Of a DNA stretch of 13,294 nt, positions 1-7,525 are shown piece after piece; position 1 is the first letter of the stretch; the number at the start of each line of letters is the position of its first letter. The notes beneath the pieces are model-generated. The model was given only the letters and a program-made list of their open reading frames with translations, was not told the origin of the DNA and did not search any database. Made by a program: the position numbers and the translations under genes. This DNA comes from JADLDV01 sp964546355 (GTDB taxonomy: Bacteria; Patescibacteriota; Minisyncoccia; Phycocordibacterales; UBA9973): NCBI GenBank assembly GCA_964546355.1, contig CAZJJM010000013.1:1-13294 (forward strand), given 5' to 3'.

Positions 1-2
1 GC

Positions 3-2870
3 CTCGAAGGATATTACTACAAACCACGCATGGATGAAGAAATTCTCAAAGAACATGCTGAAGGTCTTATTTGTCTGACAGGATGCCCAGGAAGTAGGTT
101 TATTAACCATATCAAAAATGGCAATATTGAAGCTGCTGAAAATTTACTTTCTTGGTATATCGATACATTCGGCAGAGAGTACGTGTTCGTCGAAGTGATG
201 TATCACAAGGAAGTAGATTGGTATATGCCACTTGTACCGAAAATAATTGCCATTGCAGAAAAATTCAACATGCCACTTGTTGGCACATGGGATTCACACT
301 ATCTCCACAAAGATGACGCTGATGCGCAAGATACACTTGTTGCTATTAACACTGGCACAGAAGTTGGTTCTGGAAAAATGAGCATGAAAGCTGGAAACTA
401 CTCTTTGATTGGGATTGATGAGGCATATGAAATATTCAAAGAGATACCAGGTGCGGCAGAAAATACCGCAAAGGTTGCTAATCTTGTTGACGTTGAAATA
501 GAACTTGGAAATCTGTATTTTCCAGAATATCATGTCGAGGACGGAACACATGTCGACGAAAAACTTCGAGAATTAGCTTTTACAGGAATTGAACGTCGAC
601 GATTAGAGAAAACTCCGGAAGTACTCGAGCGTATTGAATATGAACTCGATATCATCAAGAAAAAAGGATATTCATCATACTTTTTGGTCGTGGCAGATCT
701 CATGAATTACGCACGAGAAAATCACATCCTCACAAACACTCGAGGATCGGCAGCAGGATCATTTATTTCATATCTTTGTAGAATCACCGGTGTTGATCCA
801 TTATTTTACAAACTACCCTTTGAACGCTTCCTCAATCCATACCGACCGTCACCTCCTGATATAGACATGGACATTGCCGATAATAGACGTGATGATCTTA
901 TAGGATATGCACGAAAAAAATATGGAGAAGATCGTGTAGCACAAATAGGAACATTTGGTACCATGATGGCTCGTGGTGCTGTACGAGACGTAGCTCGTGC
1001 CTTGGGATTTCCATATGGAATCGGTGACCGACTTTCAAAAATGATCCCTATGGGCTCTCAGGGATTCCCTATGACTATTGATCATGCAATGGAACTTGTT
1101 CCTGAGCTCAAAGAAGCGTATGAAAACGAGCGTGAGACAAAACAAATTATTGATCTCGCAAAAAAAATTGAAGGTTGTGCACGTCACATCTCAGTACACG
1201 CTGCAGGTGTGGTTATTTCACCTCGTCCTATTGATGAATTCACCCCGATACAGCTTGATCCGAAAGGAGGTAAAATCATTACGCAATATGACATGTATTC
1301 TATTGAAGATGCAGGATTACCAAAATTCGACTTTCTTGGTATTCGAAACCTTGCCTTTCTTGCAGAAAGTATTCGTCTCGTAAAAGATCATTACGATATC
1401 GATATTGATATTGATATTATTCCTGTCGATGATAGGAAAACGTTTGAACTTCTCGCAAAAGGAGAAACTGAAGGATTGTTCCAGCTCAACGGTAGTGGTA
1501 TGACCCAAGCGCTCAAGAAGCTCAAACCAACAACCATTCATGACATCAACGTGATGATCGCTTTGTATCGCCCTGGTCCAATGCAAATGATTGATGAATA
1601 TATTGCCCGCAAACAAGGCAAGAAACCAATCCTCTATTATCACCCAAAAATGAAAAGTTATCTGGGAACTACTTTTGGACTTTTGGTGTACCAAGATGAC
1701 TTGCTCTTTACTGCAATAGAACTCGCAGGATATGACTGGGGCGAAGTCGACAAGTTTCGTAAAGCTGTGGGAAAAAAGATTCCTGAAGAAATGGCGAAGC
1801 AACACGTCAAATTCGTGGATGGCTGTCAAAGTCATTCTGGTATAAGTAAAAAAGATGCCGAATTTATCTGGACACTGTTCGAACCATTCCAAGGATATGG
1901 ATTCAACAAAGCACATGCTGCATCCTACGGAAAAGTTGCGTACCAAACAGGCTACATGAAAGCAAACTTCCCTGTCGCATATATGACTGCTATGATGACC
2001 GCAGAATCTGGCGATGTCGAAACGATTGGTATTTATGTTGAGGAATGCCGACGAATGGGCATTATCATCCAACCACCAGACATCAATGAAAGTTTTGGTG
2101 GATTTACCGTCATTCAAGATGAAGGAAAAACATTACTCAATAGTCGCACTATCCGTTTCGGTCTCTATACCATAAAAAATCTTGGTGAAGATATTTCGAA
2201 TGCAATCATTACTGAACGTGAGAAAAACGGCAAGTACACGTCTATGAGTAATTTCCTCGAACGAATCAACAATCGTAATTTAAATAAAAAATCAATAGAA
2301 GCTCTTATCAAAAGTGGTGCATTTGATACACTTGATGAACGAGGAAGACTCATGGCAAATGTTGAATTAATGCTTACCTTCAACAAAGAACTTGCAAAGC
2401 ATGCAGGAACAGATCAAAGCTCGCTTTTTGGAGGACTCAGCAGTGCACCGCAAGCAACACTCAGACTTATTGACGCAGAACCGATTCCAAAAGAAACTCG
2501 ACTTATATGGGAAAAGGAATTACTCGGACTCTATATTTCCGGACACCCACTGGATAGGTTCCGGGACAAAATAGAGCAAGCGGGACTTTCTATTGCCAAA
2601 ACAAAACAACAAGGAAAAGATGGTGATACTGTACGCATTGCAGGTATCATAGAAAGCGTTCGAGTAGTGCTGACAAAAAAGAATGACCAAATGGCATTTT
2701 TGAAAATTACAGATTTTACCGGCACAGTAGAAGCAGTTACCTTTCCAAAAACATTCAAGGAACACAAGGATATTCTCGTACCAGACACCTGCATCATTCT
2801 TGAGGGAAAGATTACACTTCGAAACGAGGAGAAAAGTATTGCTATTGGAAAATTGAAGAAATTGGAGTAA
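3..2870 (+). CDS. dnaE: DNA polymerase III subunit alpha, 5'-truncated by window edge
   Basis: This is the catalytic subunit of the replicative DNA polymerase. The reading frame is open from base 3, with LEGYYYKPR preceding the Met at base 30, so the N-terminal part of the PHP domain lies outside the window. Residues are numbered from that Met. The rest of PHP includes GTWDSHY (85-91), whose Asp/His match active-type PHP domains. The polymerase core has RGSAAGS (238-244), the catalytic DIDMD triplet (277-281) and KFDFLG with the third catalytic Asp near 434. QSSLFG (796-801) fits a beta-clamp-binding motif. An OB fold (about 868-935) ends the protein at LKKLE. The C-terminal tau-binding domain of E. 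coli DnaE is absent, as is common in shorter DnaE proteins. A DIDIDIDI run near residue 458 comes from repeated GATATT codons. The identification is certain; the true start cannot be seen. Confidence 0.97.
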   Translation, partial: LEGYYYKPRMDEEILKEHAEGLICLTGCPGSRFINHIKNGNIEAAENLLSWYIDTFGREYVFVEVMYHKEVDWYMPLVPKIIAIAEKFNMPLVGTWDSHYLHKDDADAQDTLVAINTGTEVGSGKMSMKAGNYSLIGIDEAYEIFKEIPGAAENTAKVANLVDVEIELGNLYFPEYHVEDGTHVDEKLRELAFTGIERRRLEKTPEVLERIEYELDIIKKKGYSSYFLVVADLMNYARENHILTNTRGSAAGSFISYLCRITGVDPLFYKLPFERFLNPYRPSPPDIDMDIADNRRDDLIGYARKKYGEDRVAQIGTFGTMMARGAVRDVARALGFPYGIGDRLSKMIPMGSQGFPMTIDHAMELVPELKEAYENERETKQIIDLAKKIEGCARHISVHAAGVVISPRPIDEFTPIQLDPKGGKIITQYDMYSIEDAGLPKFDFLGIRNLAFLAESIRLVKDHYDIDIDIDIIPVDDRKTFELLAKGETEGLFQLNGSGMTQALKKLKPTTIHDINVMIALYRPGPMQMIDEYIARKQGKKPILYYHPKMKSYLGTTFGLLVYQDDLLFTAIELAGYDWGEVDKFRKAVGKKIPEEMAKQHVKFVDGCQSHSGISKKDAEFIWTLFEPFQGYGFNKAHAASYGKVAYQTGYMKANFPVAYMTAMMTAESGDVETIGIYVEECRRMGIIIQPPDINESFGGFTVIQDEGKTLLNSRTIRFGLYTIKNLGEDISNAIITEREKNGKYTSMSNFLERINNRNLNKKSIEALIKSGAFDTLDERGRLMANVELMLTFNKELAKHAGTDQSSLFGGLSSAPQATLRLIDAEPIPKETRLIWEKELLGLYISGHPLDRFRDKIEQAGLSIAKTKQQGKDGDTVRIAGIIESVRVVLTKKNDQMAFLKITDFTGTVEAVTFPKTFKEHKDILVPDTCIILEGKITLRNEEKSIAIGKLKKLE

Positions 2871-2882
2871 GCTGTCTCTCTA

Positions 2883-2911
2883 TTGACTATATTATATAAT
2901 CAGTCTAGAAT
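2883..2911 (+). promoter_or_regulatory. Promoter for the 121-residue hypothetical gene
   Basis: TTGACT (2883-2888), a 17-bp spacer, and TAGAAT (2906-2911) follow the dnaE stop codon directly. The start point would be near 2918, giving a leader of about 27 nt. A second possible -10, TATAAT at 2895-2900, lies inside the spacer but has no good -35. The promoter suggests the downstream gene is not simply dnaE read-through. Confidence 0.55.
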
Positions 2912-2944
2912 AAAACCAGAAACAAAAACTTAAACCTTGAAAAA

Positions 2945-3310
2945 ATGGAAACATCACCAAAAACATTTTCTCCTGTACATATAGGGCGGCAACTTCAAAT
3001 TTACTTTAAAGACACGCTACTCGATATGTTTGCCCGAAGTGTTCTCAAAAAATACAATGAGAACAAAGAAGCAAAGATAACAAGACCTTGGACTGAATAC
3101 ATAAAAAAAGAATGGGATGAATATCAATTACTTGATGACCATTCTCAATGGAAAACCTTTACAGCTTTTAGCTCTGCTGTTTCAGACACATGTCACGAAA
3201 TACAACCGAGAAAAAAGAAACAAAAATACACCTACATCCCCTGGAACATACACAATGGTGGTGATTGGCCAGCAGGAATAACAAACAGAAAAGTGGCGAG
3301 TTTAAAATAA
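2945..3310 (+). CDS. Hypothetical protein, 121 residues
   Basis: I do not recognise a family. The protein is hydrophilic with no signal peptide or membrane segment, so it is probably cytoplasmic. Residues 10-60 look helical (HIGRQLQIYFKDTLLDMFAR, then a Lys/Glu-rich stretch). A basic patch, PRKKKQKY, lies near 88-95, and the C-terminus is Trp/Gly/Asn-rich (IPWNIHNGGDWPAG). The basic patch could bind nucleic acid, but that is a guess. The gene lies 74 bp after dnaE on the same strand, with a promoter upstream and a terminator hairpin 29 bp after its stop. This compact gene organisation supports a real gene. The start is A-rich (TTGAAAAAATGG) with no Shine-Dalgarno. Antisense frames here give nothing recognisable. 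Confidence 0.7.
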   Translation: METSPKTFSPVHIGRQLQIYFKDTLLDMFARSVLKKYNENKEAKITRPWTEYIKKEWDEYQLLDDHSQWKTFTAFSSAVSDTCHEIQPRKKKQKYTYIPWNIHNGGDWPAGITNRKVASLK

Positions 3311-3339
3311 TGACTTGTTTTCTAAAAAACCTATCAAAT

Positions 3340-3369
3340 AATCCTTCACGAAATCTATCGTGAAGGATT
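3340..3369 (+). terminator. Rho-independent terminator of the 121-residue gene
   Basis: An 11-bp perfect stem, AATCCTTCACG with CGTGAAGGATT, has an 8-nt loop and is followed by TTATTT on the plus strand. It stands 29 bp after the stop codon at 3310. Confidence 0.8.
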
Positions 3370-3389
3370 TTATTTCCCCTACTCAACAG

Positions 3390-3415
3390 AAAAACCCCGA
3401 TTGCTCGGGGTTTTT
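3390..3415 (-). terminator. Terminator of the lytic-transglycosylase-like gene (bidirectional form)
   Basis: AAAAACCCCGA pairs with TCGGGGTTTTT around a 4-nt loop. Read on the minus strand, the loop is GCAA, a GNRA tetraloop, and a T run follows. It begins 14 bp beyond the minus-strand stop at 3430. It could also stop plus-strand transcripts that pass the 3340-3369 hairpin. Confidence 0.85.
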
Positions 3416-3429
3416 CTTGTATACACATT

Positions 3430-4020
3430 TTACACAATATCATTTGTTTCAATTGTATCATCAATACGATCCATGATTTTCATCACTTGTTGTGCATACT
3501 GAGGAATAACTGACGGAGGATTATAGGCCTGAAGGATTTGTTTTGTTGTTTTGTTATCGTAATGGTACGCAGTTCTAGGATTATTACCTCCAAGATTACG
3601 TGCAACAGTTTCGATTTCTTTGTCCACAGATTCAAAGTTTATTTTACATGAACCAAATCCAAAGTTACTATTTTTTACTCGTTTACATGCATGTTTTCCA
3701 CCAGTTGATTCACGAACGGAAATCGCAGGAAGTAAACGCCAATCGATATCATTTTTCAAGGCTTCTTCCACCATTTTCTTACCATATCCTTCAAGGGGCA
3801 TGTTACGCTCCTTGTAGTACGTATCGATAGCAAGAGCACGAGCTTCGATTACTTCTGGTAATTCATCGTACGAAAGATTCGGTACGACCATCTCTACGGC
3901 AGGAGCATCTGATGTAATATCAGGAAACTGAACTGTAGTAGACATACTTGTCGCAAGGACGAGAGGAATTGCAATAAATGATTGAGCAAAACGGTATATA
4001 TATTTTTTAGTGTGTTTCAT
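3430..4020 (-). CDS. Secreted lysozyme-fold / lytic transglycosylase-like protein
   Basis: This is probably a peptidoglycan-cleaving enzyme acting outside the membrane. A signal-peptide-like start (MKHTKKYIYR, then a hydrophobic stretch to about residue 28) precedes a linker. A single domain follows, containing DWRLLPAISVRESTGGKHAC (residues 93-112). The Glu at 104, in an SxRES context just after a hydrophobic helix, sits where SLT/lysozyme-superfamily proteins carry the catalytic acid. NSNFGFGSC and the later ILQAYNPPSVIPQYAQQVMK segment resemble the end of such domains. Cys112 and Cys125 could form a disulfide. At 196 residues it matches small secreted lysozyme-like proteins common in Patescibacteria. 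No second catalytic residue can be assigned by eye, so substrate and mechanism are inferred. It is a single-gene unit with its own promoter and terminator. Confidence 0.75.
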   Translation of the reverse strand: MKHTKKYIYRFAQSFIAIPLVLATSMSTTVQFPDITSDAPAVEMVVPNLSYDELPEVIEARALAIDTYYKERNMPLEGYGKKMVEEALKNDIDWRLLPAISVRESTGGKHACKRVKNSNFGFGSCKINFESVDKEIETVARNLGGNNPRTAYHYDNKTTKQILQAYNPPSVIPQYAQQVMKIMDRIDDTIETNDIV

Positions 4021-4118
4021 AGTAAGCGGTTGTGCTCCGCAAAACGCCGTGGTTGAAATAAAAACAAAAAAAATCCTTGTATATCATCATTAATAACGAT
4101 ATGCCTGGATACCCTAAT

Positions 4119-4147
4119 ATAGTAGCATATCTAAATAAAAAAGTCAA
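4119..4147 (-). promoter_or_regulatory. Promoter of the lytic-transglycosylase-like gene
   Basis: On the minus strand TTGACT (4142-4147), a 17-bp spacer and TACTAT (4119-4124), with TGC just before the -10. The start point would be near 4112, leaving a ~91-nt leader (4021-4111). The leader holds a weak hairpin (CATATC with GATATAC nearby) followed by eight Ts, and a 4-bp GCGG/CCGC hairpin just before the ATG. No Shine-Dalgarno lies at normal spacing. Confidence 0.7.
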
Positions 4148-4421
4148 TAGTTATACAATACTTTTACTATCCGTCAAACACAAAATATCCTTATTTTATA
4201 AGGATATTTTAAGACAAAGACGTTGACTATTTTAAATAAAAAATGCATAATAATGCCTATAATACAAGGGTTTTAGAGGATTTTACTATTTTTTGACACA
4301 ATAACATAAAAATTGGATAAAAAACCTTATTTTACAAAGATATATCTCTTTTTTGCAATTCTGAAACATGCTTTTTATTATAAAATTCTTTCTTAGATAA
4401 CAATGAAGAATGTGCCCACGC
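4148..4421. other. AT-rich intergenic stretch with a hairpin and a possible plus-strand promoter
   Basis: No credible gene lies here. A 12-bp hairpin, AAAATATCCTTA/TAAGGATATTTT (4182-4210), is T-rich at both ends and could terminate in either direction. On the plus strand TTGACT (4223-4228), 17 bp, CATAAT (4246-4251) forms a promoter-like element, and TTGACA (4293-4298) with GATAAA (4316-4321) a weaker one. A plus-strand transcript from about 4258 would end at the hairpin at 4422-4462. It would carry no recognisable ORF. Confidence 0.4.
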
Positions 4422-4462
4422 ATACTAAAAAAATACCCTGAGATAGAGTATTTTTTTAGTAT
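4422..4462 (-). terminator. secA terminator
   Basis: A perfect 15-bp stem, ATACTAAAAAAATAC with GTATTTTTTTAGTAT, has an 11-nt loop and starts 13 bp past the secA stop. The A/T tracts lie inside the stem, so it should act in both directions. Confidence 0.75.
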
Positions 4463-4475
4463 CAATATATTATTT

Positions 4476-6923
4476 TTATGCGTCTTTGCCGTGACACTTC
4501 TTGTACTTTTTACCACTTCCGCATGGGCATACGTCATTACGACCAACCTTCTTGATCTCTTGATCGTGCGTTTCTGGAATATCAGTCACCAGTACGGGTT
4601 CGACAGTTTCTGCCGGAGGAACACTAGATAGGTTTTCAATCAAATTTATGACTTCACTCATGGCATGTTGTTCCATGTCTTTGAACATTCGAAGTCCTTC
4701 TTTTTTATATTCAACAAGAGGTTCACGCTGTCCGTATGCACGCAAATTTACTGATGACCTAAGATAATCCATACTTTCGAGATGTTCTACCCAAAGTGTA
4801 TCGGTAATATGAAGTACAATCCGTCGAACAGTATCCAGAAATGCTTGTTCACCAAAATCATGTCGTTTTTTGTCTATCATTGCACGACGAGATTCATCTT
4901 CAAGAATAAGTGTATCCAAATATGCAGTGATTTGTTCATTTCCAGCAAGAAGCATAGCGCGGCGACGTTCATACACAATCTTGCGTTGATAATTCATCAC
5001 ATCATCATATTCAAGTGTATGTTTACGAGCATCGAAGTTAAATCCTTCAATTTTTGCCTGTGCTGATTCAAGGGCACTTGCAATAAATCTATTTTCGATT
5101 GGCTCATCTTCTGGAATACCGAATCGTCCCATCATCGTCTTGATTCTATCTGAACCAAACACGCGCATTAAATCATCTTCAAGTGATACGTAAAATTGTG
5201 TCTCACCTGGATCACCTTGTCTTCCTGTACGTCCACGGAGCTGATTGTCGATACGACGTGCATCGTGACGTTCAGTACCAAGAACAAACAATCCTCCAAA
5301 TGACTTAATTTCATTATACAGATCATCACTCCCCGGAACACCACCAAGCTTGATATCAACACCACGTCCTGCCATGTTTGTTGCAACAACAACACTTCCC
5401 TTACGTCCCGCTTGTGCAATAATTTCACCTTCACGTTCATGATTTTTGGCATTGAGCACTGTATGTTTCACTCCTTCTTGTGAAAGATATGCTGAAAGAA
5501 GTTCGTTTTTTTCAATAGAAACAGTACCAATAAGTACCGGTTGACCTTTTTCTTGTAATGTTTTTACTTTGCGAGCAATAGCCTTGAACTTACCTTTTTC
5601 GGTTTGGAAAATGAGATCAGTATGATCAACACGAGCAATCGATCGATGTGTCGGAATAGAAACAACCTCAAGTCCATATACTTTGTAAAATTCTTCCTTG
5701 GATGTTTCTGCGGTACCAGTCATGCCGGCAACCTTTGTATAAAACCGGAAGAAATTTTGAAACGTAATAGAAGCAACAGCACGAGATTCTTTTTGAATTT
5801 CAACACCCTCTTTTGCTTCAACGGCCTGGTGAAGTCCATCATTCCAACGACGTCCTGGTTGCAATCGTCCTGTAAATGCATCAACAATAACAACCTCTCC
5901 ATCACGCACAACATAATCTCTATCTGGATGATAGATAGATTTTGCACGAAGTGCTGTTTCGAGATGGTGCACATACTTAATACCTCGTTCAGTATACAAA
6001 TTTTCAATACCAAGTAATTTTTCTGCTTTTTCAATACCAAGAGCAGTCACACTGACTGCTTTTAATTTTTCATCAACGGTAAAATCAACTCCGGATTCAA
6101 ATGCATGAGCCATAGATGCAAATCGAGTATAGAGATCTTCTGAATCACCTGCTTGTGACGAAATGATAAGCGGTGTACGTGCCTCATCAATCAAAATCGA
6201 ATCAACTTCATCGACAATTGCAAAGTGATGTCCTGGTTGTACAATTTCAGCAACACTTTGTGCAAGGTTATCGCGAAGATAATCAAAACCGAACTCATTA
6301 TTAGTTCCGTATGTAATATCTGCACGATATGCTTGTTTACGAGAACATGGGCGAAGTTTTTCATGTTGCACTTTGAATGTTTGTACTTCTAGATCTTCCT
6401 CAGAAACAACAGGTGCTTCCATGGTTGCATCGTACAAAAATGAATTGCGATCACTTTTGATAACACCGACAGACAATCCGAGAAATGCAAAAATTTGCCC
6501 CATTGAGCCAGCATCACGACTTGCAAGATAATCATTGACCGTAACAATGTGTACACCCTTACCAGTAAGTGCATTCAAATACGCAGGAAGTGTTGCAACA
6601 AGTGTTTTTCCTTCGCCGGTACGCATCTCAGCAATCTTTCCTTCATGAAGTGCAATTCCTCCAATAAGCTGGACATCATAATGACACTGTCCAATGGTAC
6701 GAACAGAAGCTTCTCGCACCAATGCGAACGCTTCTGGTAAAATATCTTCAAGTGTCTCTCCTTGCGAAATACGTGCTTTGAATTTTTCTGTTTCTTCTGA
6801 AAATTGCTGCTCAGAAAAAGCGGTGTACTTTTCCTCAAGTGCATTAATCTTGGCCACAACCGGGCGTGTACGCGCATAAAAGCGTGTATGGGTATCTCCA
6901 AATATCTTAGTCCATACTGTCAT
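4476..6923 (-). CDS. secA: Protein translocase ATPase SecA
   Basis: SecA is the motor that uses ATP to push preproteins through SecYEG at the inner face of the membrane. The 815 residues carry Walker A MRTGEGKT (100-107), Walker B VDEVD (237-241), ITYGTNNEFGFDYLRDN (203-219), GTERHDARRIDNQLRGRTGR and the helical scaffold region EYDDVMNYQRKIVYERR. A C-terminal SEC-C zinc site has Cys799, Cys801, Cys810 and His811. Between residues ~157 and 198 the segment before ADITYGTNN is longer than in E. coli SecA, with no recognised motif in the extra part. The start MTVWTKIFGD aligns with the family N-terminus and lies 9 bp after a TATAAT. The gene stands alone and would serve the three signal-peptide proteins in this window. 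Confidence 0.98.
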   Translation of the reverse strand: MTVWTKIFGDTHTRFYARTRPVVAKINALEEKYTAFSEQQFSEETEKFKARISQGETLEDILPEAFALVREASVRTIGQCHYDVQLIGGIALHEGKIAEMRTGEGKTLVATLPAYLNALTGKGVHIVTVNDYLASRDAGSMGQIFAFLGLSVGVIKSDRNSFLYDATMEAPVVSEEDLEVQTFKVQHEKLRPCSRKQAYRADITYGTNNEFGFDYLRDNLAQSVAEIVQPGHHFAIVDEVDSILIDEARTPLIISSQAGDSEDLYTRFASMAHAFESGVDFTVDEKLKAVSVTALGIEKAEKLLGIENLYTERGIKYVHHLETALRAKSIYHPDRDYVVRDGEVVIVDAFTGRLQPGRRWNDGLHQAVEAKEGVEIQKESRAVASITFQNFFRFYTKVAGMTGTAETSKEEFYKVYGLEVVSIPTHRSIARVDHTDLIFQTEKGKFKAIARKVKTLQEKGQPVLIGTVSIEKNELLSAYLSQEGVKHTVLNAKNHEREGEIIAQAGRKGSVVVATNMAGRGVDIKLGGVPGSDDLYNEIKSFGGLFVLGTERHDARRIDNQLRGRTGRQGDPGETQFYVSLEDDLMRVFGSDRIKTMMGRFGIPEDEPIENRFIASALESAQAKIEGFNFDARKHTLEYDDVMNYQRKIVYERRRAMLLAGNEQITAYLDTLILEDESRRAMIDKKRHDFGEQAFLDTVRRIVLHITDTLWVEHLESMDYLRSSVNLRAYGQREPLVEYKKEGLRMFKDMEQHAMSEVINLIENLSSVPPAETVEPVLVTDIPETHDQEIKKVGRNDVCPCGSGKKYKKCHGKDA

Positions 6924-6932
6924 AATAGAACG

Positions 6933-6938
6933 ATTATA
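6933..6938 (-). promoter_or_regulatory. secA -10 element (extended, TGATATAAT)
   Basis: On the minus strand TGATATAAT ends 9 nt before the secA ATG. This puts the start point about 3-4 nt upstream of the codon, so the mRNA would be nearly leaderless. No convincing -35 exists; that region is occupied by the terminator hairpin of the upstream peptide gene. Confidence 0.65.
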
Positions 6939-6946
6939 TCACAAAA

Positions 6947-6975
6947 ATAAAATCCCTGCTATGCAGGGATTTTAT
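6947..6975 (-). terminator. Terminator of the basic nucleoid-peptide gene
   Basis: A perfect 13-bp stem (ATAAAATCCCTGC with GCAGGGATTTTAT) has a 3-nt loop, followed on the minus strand by TTTTTG. It lies 25 bp past the stop of the Lys-rich peptide and only 23 bp before the secA start, overlapping the secA -35 position. Confidence 0.8.
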
Positions 6976-7000
6976 CCATTCAGTATGTGAGGAGAAACGA

Positions 7001-7105
7001 TTAACGCTTCTTCTTTGCTACTTTTTTCTTTGCTACTTTTTTAGCTGCTTTCTTAGCTACTTTCTTCTTAGCTACTTTTTTAGCTGCTTTCTTTTTTGCT
7101 GCCAT
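7001..7105 (-). CDS. Lys/Ala/Val-rich basic peptide, histone-H1-like, 34 residues
   Basis: This very small ORF reads MAAKKKAAKKVAKKKVAKKA followed by AKKVAKKKVAKKKR. It contains only Lys, Ala and Val apart from the first Met and last Arg. The (A/V)AKK(K) periodicity matches histone-H1-like C-terminal tails and the tiny AAKK-type peptides common in Patescibacteria. It probably binds DNA or RNA nonspecifically through charge. Reality is supported by its own terminator 25 bp downstream, its position in an otherwise gene-free gap and its clean frame. The start has no Shine-Dalgarno (TTTTAAAACCATGG). The DNA itself is a set of near-repeats such as GCTAAAAAAGTAGC, so copy-number variation between strains is plausible. 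It might also be a remnant of a longer basic protein. Confidence 0.75.
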   Translation of the reverse strand: MAAKKKAAKKVAKKKVAKKAAKKVAKKKVAKKKR

Positions 7106-7364
7106 GGTTTTAAAAAAAATTATTGCTAAAGTAAAAAGTAATTGCGACCGTCATAAAAAATAAATAATTTATGAAATTAATTACTCTTACTTACACATAC
7201 ATTATCGTACAGAAAAAATTTCACTGCAATATTTTTTTCATCACATGTGTGGATAACTTTTTCAAAAAATTATTTTTCAAAAAGTTACAGTGCATAAAAT
7301 ATTTTTTCTAAAATTATTTTATGCATATTTATTTTTTATTTTTGATATGAAAAAATATTTTTCT
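7106..7364. other. Very AT-rich non-coding stretch with one DnaA box
   Basis: There is no gene. A perfect DnaA-box 9-mer, TGTGGATAA, lies at 7248-7256. It abuts a near-palindrome of A/T tracts (AACTTTTTC ... CAAAAAGTT, 7255-7286). An 11-bp hairpin, TGCATAAAATA/TATTTTATGCA, follows at 7291-7325. A candidate minus-strand promoter for the basic peptide, TTGCAG (7224-7229), 17 bp, GATAAT (7201-7206), would give a leader of about 88 nt. It is weaker than other promoters here. Confidence 0.4.
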
Positions 7365-7410
7365 AAAAATAAAACACACCACTATATTTCATGTGGTGTG
7401 TTTTATTTTT
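7365..7410 (-). terminator. Strong terminator hairpin at the end of the RNA locus
   Basis: A perfect 18-bp stem, AAAAATAAAACACACCAC with GTGGTGTGTTTTATTTTT, has a 10-nt loop and A/T tracts on both flanks, so it can act in either direction. No protein gene ends near it, which implies a non-coding transcript terminates here. Confidence 0.8.
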
Positions 7411-7500
7411 GTTACCACCGTGTGTGGTCAGCAAGTGCTAGCTCCATACAAACATCTGTGTGAGTGCGATTGCTGACCGCACACAGAGACAACACTTGCC
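7365..7500 (-). ncRNA. Candidate structured non-coding RNA 2
   Basis: On the minus strand TATAGT (7508-7513) would start an RNA near 7500 running to the 7365-7410 terminator. The -35 is poor. The segment can fold in mutually exclusive ways. Helix C pairs 7430-7439 with 7491-7500 (10 bp with GU pairs on the minus strand) and encloses helix A (7455-7462 with 7480-7487). A short ACCAC/GTGGT hairpin (7414-7428) may follow. Helix B instead pairs 7420-7434 with 7470-7484 (15 bp). Helix B has one position that is a U-G pair on the plus strand but A-C on the minus, so strand is not settled. No match to tmRNA, 6S or SRP RNA is recognised. It may be read through from the upstream RNA 1. Confidence 0.4.
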
Positions 7501-7525
7501 TACTCTAACTATACAAAAATTATCC

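Noticed and set aside
1317..2117. 266-codon minus-strand open frame inside dnaE
   Set aside because: It is antisense to clearly conserved polymerase motifs, and its Cys/His/Phe-rich product has no coherent domain.
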